Shown here: positions 6,212 through 10,092 of the stretch, in pieces | Layout: each line of letters starts with the position of its first letter | How positions within the stretch are numbered: position 1 is the first letter of the stretch | Assembly (NCBI GenBank): GCA_030917125.1 | Contig: JAUPVH010000003.1 | Location: 1 to 10,092, forward strand | Direction of reading: 5' to 3' | From: Patescibacteria group bacterium | Lineage (GTDB): Bacteria > Patescibacteriota > Saccharimonadia > CAILAD01 > GCA-016700035 | DNA: 10,092 nt | Notes under the pieces: model-generated | Told to the model about the DNA's origin: nothing | Seen by the model: the letters and a program-made list of their open reading frames with translations, nothing else | Database searches by the model: none | Program-made: the position numbers and the translations under genes

Positions 6212-6765
6212 TATGATGAGGTATCGCCATTGCAAGTATTTGGCGACCACAAGCCTTTTTGCTCATTCCGGGCAACTTCTTCGGCGGCACGAAATTCTGC
6301 TTGATATGCATACTCTTGATCTTGATAGGTATATTCATGCGCGTAACCTTCAGCCACCAACTGCTGATTTACGAACAATCCATCCTCGCGCCGGACATAC
6401 GCCAAGATGCGATCATAGCGGTCTCTTTCCCCTTGGGTAGAATCAATCTCCAAGCGCACGCGCTTGCCCTCCAAAAGCCCCTTAGTGTACTGACTCGCTT
6501 CTTTACCAAAACACTGAACCGGTTTACGTGGGTCTTTTGTTTCGGGAGTATCAATACCGATAAACCGCACTTTCTCTACCACTCCATTGCGCTGAACACT
6601 AATTGTGTCGCCGTCAAACACCTCCACAACCGCAAGCGCATCACTTGACGATAGGGCTGAGCCCGGATCTTTAGCTGGGAAAGCACGAACGATTATGGCT
6701 GTGAGAAGCAGTGTAATAACGAGATAGCCAAGTTTTATCAGTCGCCGACGCGAAAGCCCTCTCAT
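6211..6765 (-). CDS. Membrane-anchored or secreted thermonuclease (SNase family)
   Basis: Homologue of staphylococcal nuclease, a calcium-dependent enzyme cutting DNA and RNA. Of 184 residues, 1-12 are basic (RRRLIK), 13-28 are hydrophobic (signal peptide or anchor; VRA at 26-28 could be a signal peptidase site), and the nuclease domain runs from about 44 to 175. Catalytic and metal residues match S. aureus nuclease by motif: FDGDTISV (Asp51, near the calcium site), VRFIGIDTPE (Arg67 as R35, Asp72 and Thr73 as D40/T41, Glu75 as E43) and DRYDRILAYV (Arg119 as R87). NQQLVAEGYA (133-142) is a further family block. Cys85 and Cys178 flank the domain and could pair outside the membrane. The ATG overlaps the rodA stop as ATGA, so translation is probably coupled to rodA. 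Extracellular nucleic-acid degradation or scavenging is the likely role. Confidence 0.92.
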   Translation of the reverse strand: MRGLSRRRLIKLGYLVITLLLTAIIVRAFPAKDPGSALSSSDALAVVEVFDGDTISVQRNGVVEKVRFIGIDTPETKDPRKPVQCFGKEASQYTKGLLEGKRVRLEIDSTQGERDRYDRILAYVRREDGLFVNQQLVAEGYAHEYTYQDQEYAYQAEFRAAEEVARNEQKGLWSPNTCNGDTSS

Positions 6766-7877
6766 ACCGGTTCGTCTTTCAGGCGCCGTTTCGTCTCACG
6801 ATGTCGCGCGATGGACAAAATTATGCCCAAAGTTAAGAGGTTTGTGAGCATGCTTGTACCGCCGGCAGAGATTAATGGCAGCGGAATTCCAGTAACCGGC
6901 ATAATCCCCATGTTCATGCCGATGTTCACCAGCACGTGCACCAGTAACATGCTGGCCGTACCGATACAGATAAAGCTTCCAAATCGATCAATTGACTCTG
7001 TACTTAAGAGAAATATACGAATAATCAAAATGGCATATAAGGCAATTGCTAGGGCCGCGCCTAGAAAACCTAGTTTTTCAGCGAGCACTGCAAAAATAAA
7101 ATCAGTGTGCTGGGAAGGCAAAAAGTTCAACTGACTCTGGCTACCCGAAGATAAGCCTCTTCCAGTCCAGCCTCCACTCCCCACGGCTATAATTGCCTGC
7201 GTCACATTATACCCAGTCCCCAGCTTGTCAGCCTGAGGATTTAATAGCACATTAATACGGTTCTGCTGATACGGTGCAAGACGCGAATAAATAAGCGGCA
7301 AGAGAGCCACTCCAGCTACAAGCCCCCCAACTAAATAACGTTTTTTAACACGCGATGCGAGCGTAATACTGAGCCAAATTACAAACAACACCATAGCTGT
7401 CCCGAGATCTGGCTGCATCAAGACAATTGCGGTAGGCACAAGCATAATAATGAATGAGTAGAACAGATATCTCGGCTGATAACTCTGGGTATAGTACCGA
7501 GAATAAAAAGCCGAAAGTGAAAGAATTAAGACAAGTTTTGCCATTTCCGATGGCTGAAATTGAAAATAGCCAATACTAATCCATAGCTGCGCACCATTTA
7601 CGGTGAAGCCAAACAGACTTACCGCGATCAGACTCAAAATCATGAGTACGTACAACAAAATTACGTAACTTTTAAAAACTCGATAGTCGATGCGAGCTGT
7701 AATGATAAAGCCAATAAGGCCAATGCCGGCATACAAGAACTGCCTTGAGGCATCAATTTCACTTTTAACCTCACCAGCCTTGATGCCCGAAGAGTACAGC
7801 ACAAGCAGCCCCAGCGCCACGATAAGCAAAGTAGTCGTAGCTACCACCCAATCAATCTGGCGTAGTCCCCTCCTCAT
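6762..7877 (-). CDS. rodA: SEDS peptidoglycan glycosyltransferase, RodA/FtsW type
   Basis: Polytopic SEDS-family polymerase that extends glycan strands from lipid II, working with a class B penicillin-binding protein. The 371 residues contain about ten hydrophobic segments and the family signatures: NGAQLWISIGYFQFQPSE (94-111), QPDLGTA (155-161), YQQNRINVLLNP (203-214), TGYNVTQAIIAVGSGG (221-236), HTDFIFAVLAEKLG (257-270) and the C-terminal PVTGIPLPLISAGGTSM (327-343). Asp259 in HTDF is the conserved residue thought essential for catalysis. The GSGGWTGRG block and FQFQPSE favour RodA over FtsW, though the two are hard to separate by eye. The residue before QHTD is Ser255, where RodA/FtsW proteins usually have Glu (LPE.HTDF). 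The ATG lies four bases after the ileS stop. The partner PBP and mreBCD are not in the window. Confidence 0.9.
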   Translation of the reverse strand: MRRGLRQIDWVVATTTLLIVALGLLVLYSSGIKAGEVKSEIDASRQFLYAGIGLIGFIITARIDYRVFKSYVILLYVLMILSLIAVSLFGFTVNGAQLWISIGYFQFQPSEMAKLVLILSLSAFYSRYYTQSYQPRYLFYSFIIMLVPTAIVLMQPDLGTAMVLFVIWLSITLASRVKKRYLVGGLVAGVALLPLIYSRLAPYQQNRINVLLNPQADKLGTGYNVTQAIIAVGSGGWTGRGLSSGSQSQLNFLPSQHTDFIFAVLAEKLGFLGAALAIALYAILIIRIFLLSTESIDRFGSFICIGTASMLLVHVLVNIGMNMGIMPVTGIPLPLISAGGTSMLTNLLTLGIILSIARHRETKRRLKDEPV

Positions 7878-7881
7878 AGCA

Positions 7882-10092
7882 CTAACCCTGCTTCGTAAGA
7901 CCGATTTTAACTATGCCACCCGCAAGTTTTTCTTCTGCCTGATAATCAAGGGTAGCCACATCCGACTGAAGCGAAACACCCAAAACCTCGTGTAAAATAA
8001 GCTCTTCAAAAACCTTGAGCGCATCCATAACCGTCGTATCACCCTCAAGAGCAAGTACTATTCGATCATCAACTTTCAAGCCGGCATTTTTGCGGGCAAC
8101 CTGTATGAGCCGTATAATATCGCGCGCCAATCCCTCGCGCTGGAGGTCTTCTGTTAGTTGAGTGTCAAGCTCCACTTCAAGTTGTGCACTTTTGAATGCA
8201 TGCACTTCTTTTACATTTAACTCTTCCGCAATAATATCTTGCATTCCTGGATTCAAAGAAGTCTCCATGCCAACCGATACTGCCTGAAGTGGTTGTCGAA
8301 CCTTAACTCCAGCCGATGCTCGTTGGGCGAGGCCAACAGTCACAGCCTCCCTTACGAGCGACATACCGGTTAATACCTTAGTATCTACAGCTTGAGCCTC
8401 TGGCCAATCTACCAGATGCACTGATGGCTCTAGCTTACCGGCAGTAACTTGCTGCCAAACATCCTCGGCAACAAAAGGAGCCCATGGAGCGAGCAGCTTA
8501 GCCGTCTGCGCCAGAACGTACCAAAGTGTATCGTAAGCCATCATCTTGTCGGCATCATCACCGCTCTTCCAAAAACGACGTCGACTTCGACGCACATACC
8601 AATTAGAAACGTCATCGAGAAAGCTCGACAAGCTGCGAGCTAAAGACTGCGTATCATAACGATCGGCTGCCGTGGTTACCGCATCAATAGTCTCGTTAAG
8701 CCGAGCTAACACCCAAACATCAAGGGTGTGTTGCGCCACCGGCTGAACTAATGAAGTACTCGGTGAGTAGCCATCAACATCTGCATACATTGAATAAAAT
8801 GTTTGTACGTTTTTGAATCTCTGAATCACATTTCTCTGAGCTTCCAGCAGAGAACGCTGCTCGAATACCGCTGTTTCGCCAGAAACGAGAGGCGTTGAAA
8901 GTAGGTAAAATCGAATCGCATCAGCCCCGAATGCATCAAAGGTTTCAGTATTTTCGGGATAGTTACCAAGACGCTTACTGAGCTTACGTCCATCGCTCCC
9001 CAAAAGAATACCGTGCGCTACTGCATGCTTAAATGCTGGCTTACCAAATAGCGCCACGCTCATCACGTGCAAAGTATAGAACCAACCGCGAGTTTGGCCC
9101 ACATATTCGGTAATGAAATCTGCCGGATGACCAGATTCAAATTTCTCCTTATTTTCAAACGGATAGTGCATCTGAGCAAACGGCATCGAGCCAGATTCAA
9201 ACCAGCAGTCGAAAACATCTTCAATCCTGGTGGCAATCTTGCCAGAATCAGTCTTAAGCTGGATCTGATCTACGGTTGGTCGGTGCAAATCAGTCACCAA
9301 CTCTGGCTTTAGCGCCCGAGCTTTCAACTCTTCCAAAGAACCAACAACTAAGACTTCTCCATCATCTGTCTTCCATACTGGAAGTGGCGCGCCCCAAAAG
9401 CGCTTACGACTAATATTCCATTCACGGGCATTTTCTAACCACTTACCAAACGCACCATCTTTGACATGATTCGGATACCAATGAATTTCCTGATTAGCAG
9501 CCAAAAGTTCATCTTTAATTTTCGGCACATCCACAAACCACGCACTCATGGCTCGATAGATAATCGGCACATCTGTACGCCAGCAGTGAGGATATTTGTG
9601 GGTAATGATTGCCTTACTAAAGAGCTTTTCGGCCTTCTCGAGATCGGCTACAATTTCACCATTCGCATCAAAAACCAATCGCCCCACATAATCTTTCACT
9701 TCATCAGTAAAACGCCCCTCATCATCGACCGGACTCGCAATCAGTACCTGTTCTTTCTTCCCGAGCCAATAATCATCTTCACCGTGACCTGGGGCAATAT
9801 GCACTACCCCAGTACCCTCGCCAGTTTCAACAAAATCTCCCACTACAACGCGAAAGGCATTAGGTTGCCCTTCAAAATACGGAAAAAGCGGCGCGTAAAC
9901 ACTGCCGATCAATTCAGCACCATCAAAAACCGAGCCTTTTGTATAGCCAGCAAGCTCTGTGGCATACCGCTCAACCGCATCCTCGGCTAAAACCACCACC
10001 TCTTCATCAGAATGCATATCTACGAAGCGAATCGACTCATTGACCGCTAAGAGCATATATGCGGGCAGCGTCCAAGTAGTTGTCGTCCAGCC
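7882..10092 (-). CDS. ileS: Isoleucyl-tRNA synthetase, type 2 (5' end cut)
   Basis: Class Ia aminoacyl-tRNA synthetase charging tRNA-Ile. The frame is open to the right edge: upstream of the internal Met at 10056 it continues with TTTTWTLPAY, which belongs to the start of the editing insert. So 736 residues are present and the N-terminal catalytic part with HIGH is outside the window. Numbering from Met 10056: editing-domain core GTGVVHIAPGHGEDDY (81-96), catalytic-fold NISRKRFWGAPLPVW (214-228), GWFYTLHVMS (324-333), the KMSKS loop as KLSKR (358-362), then the anticodon-binding domain with NWYVRRSRRRFW (485-496). That last block, the DGRKLSKRLGNYP context and the absence of a C-terminal Cys-x-x-Cys zinc module all point to the eukaryote-like type 2 enzyme rather than the E. 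coli-like type 1. The stop is four bases before rodA. This is the first visible gene of the run. Confidence 0.95.
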   Translation of the reverse strand, partial: GWTTTTWTLPAYMLLAVNESIRFVDMHSDEEVVVLAEDAVERYATELAGYTKGSVFDGAELIGSVYAPLFPYFEGQPNAFRVVVGDFVETGEGTGVVHIAPGHGEDDYWLGKKEQVLIASPVDDEGRFTDEVKDYVGRLVFDANGEIVADLEKAEKLFSKAIITHKYPHCWRTDVPIIYRAMSAWFVDVPKIKDELLAANQEIHWYPNHVKDGAFGKWLENAREWNISRKRFWGAPLPVWKTDDGEVLVVGSLEELKARALKPELVTDLHRPTVDQIQLKTDSGKIATRIEDVFDCWFESGSMPFAQMHYPFENKEKFESGHPADFITEYVGQTRGWFYTLHVMSVALFGKPAFKHAVAHGILLGSDGRKLSKRLGNYPENTETFDAFGADAIRFYLLSTPLVSGETAVFEQRSLLEAQRNVIQRFKNVQTFYSMYADVDGYSPSTSLVQPVAQHTLDVWVLARLNETIDAVTTAADRYDTQSLARSLSSFLDDVSNWYVRRSRRRFWKSGDDADKMMAYDTLWYVLAQTAKLLAPWAPFVAEDVWQQVTAGKLEPSVHLVDWPEAQAVDTKVLTGMSLVREAVTVGLAQRASAGVKVRQPLQAVSVGMETSLNPGMQDIIAEELNVKEVHAFKSAQLEVELDTQLTEDLQREGLARDIIRLIQVARKNAGLKVDDRIVLALEGDTTVMDALKVFEELILHEVLGVSLQSDVATLDYQAEEKLAGGIVKIGLTKQG

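Noticed and set aside
6762..6765. Alternative genetic code with UGA as glycine or tryptophan
   Set aside because: rodA ends naturally at this TGA with a normal-length C-terminus, and conserved frames across the window contain no internal UGA needing recoding.
9466..9990. A 174-codon open frame on the plus strand
   Set aside because: It lies wholly inside ileS in antisense, has no recognisable domain, and the minus-strand frame encodes conserved synthetase motifs.

Overview
The window looks like a chromosomal, housekeeping-rich stretch of a small-genome bacterium. It is gap-poor: eleven protein genes tile almost every base, with one 142-base divergent promoter region and one bidirectional terminator. 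My best guess for the source is a Candidate Phyla Radiation (Patescibacteria) genome, most likely Saccharibacteria (TM7). This rests on the eukaryote-like type 2 isoleucyl-tRNA synthetase, very tight gene packing with mixed-function operons, and lepB, parB-parA and a solitary rplU lying together. No rRNA gene or phylogeny is available, so the assignment is an inference. TGA acts as a stop here (rodA ends in TGA inside an ATGA overlap) and no reading frame needs UGA recoding, so the recoded Gracilibacteria/Absconditabacteria are unlikely.

Layout, left to right. Bases 1-572 (+) hold the 3' part of signal peptidase I (lepB). Convergent to it is parA-parB (minus strand, 580-2233), which share an 11-base overlap; parB is best started at a GTG preceded by the only strong Shine-Dalgarno sequence I found. 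Bases 2234-2375 are a divergent promoter region driving parA to the left (extended -10) and rplU to the right (consensus-like -35/-10). rplU (bL21) is followed by a strong hairpin (2704-2731) that can terminate transcription from both sides.

The rest of the window (2736-10092, minus strand) is one tightly packed run of seven genes, in transcription order: ileS (5' end outside the window), rodA, a membrane-anchored or secreted staphylococcal-type nuclease, trxB, a stand-alone GGDEF diguanylate cyclase, a GNAT acetyltransferase and a membrane-anchored secretory-lipase-family hydrolase. Junctions are +4, -4, +36 (+45 with the preferred trxB start), +4, +1 and +2 bases. The one larger gap, before trxB, carries a perfect TATAAT, a 10-base palindrome and a repeated GCTAG, so trxB and the genes after it may also have their own promoter.

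The run mixes translation (IleRS), envelope growth (RodA), thiol redox (TrxB) and c-di-GMP signalling (GGDEF) with two predicted extracytoplasmic hydrolases (nuclease and lipase). For a suspected epibiont with reduced biosynthesis, a nuclease and a lipase on the cell surface would fit scavenging from a host or from debris. That is inference, not something the sequence proves. I saw no rRNA, tRNA, CRISPR array, insertion sequence or parS site.
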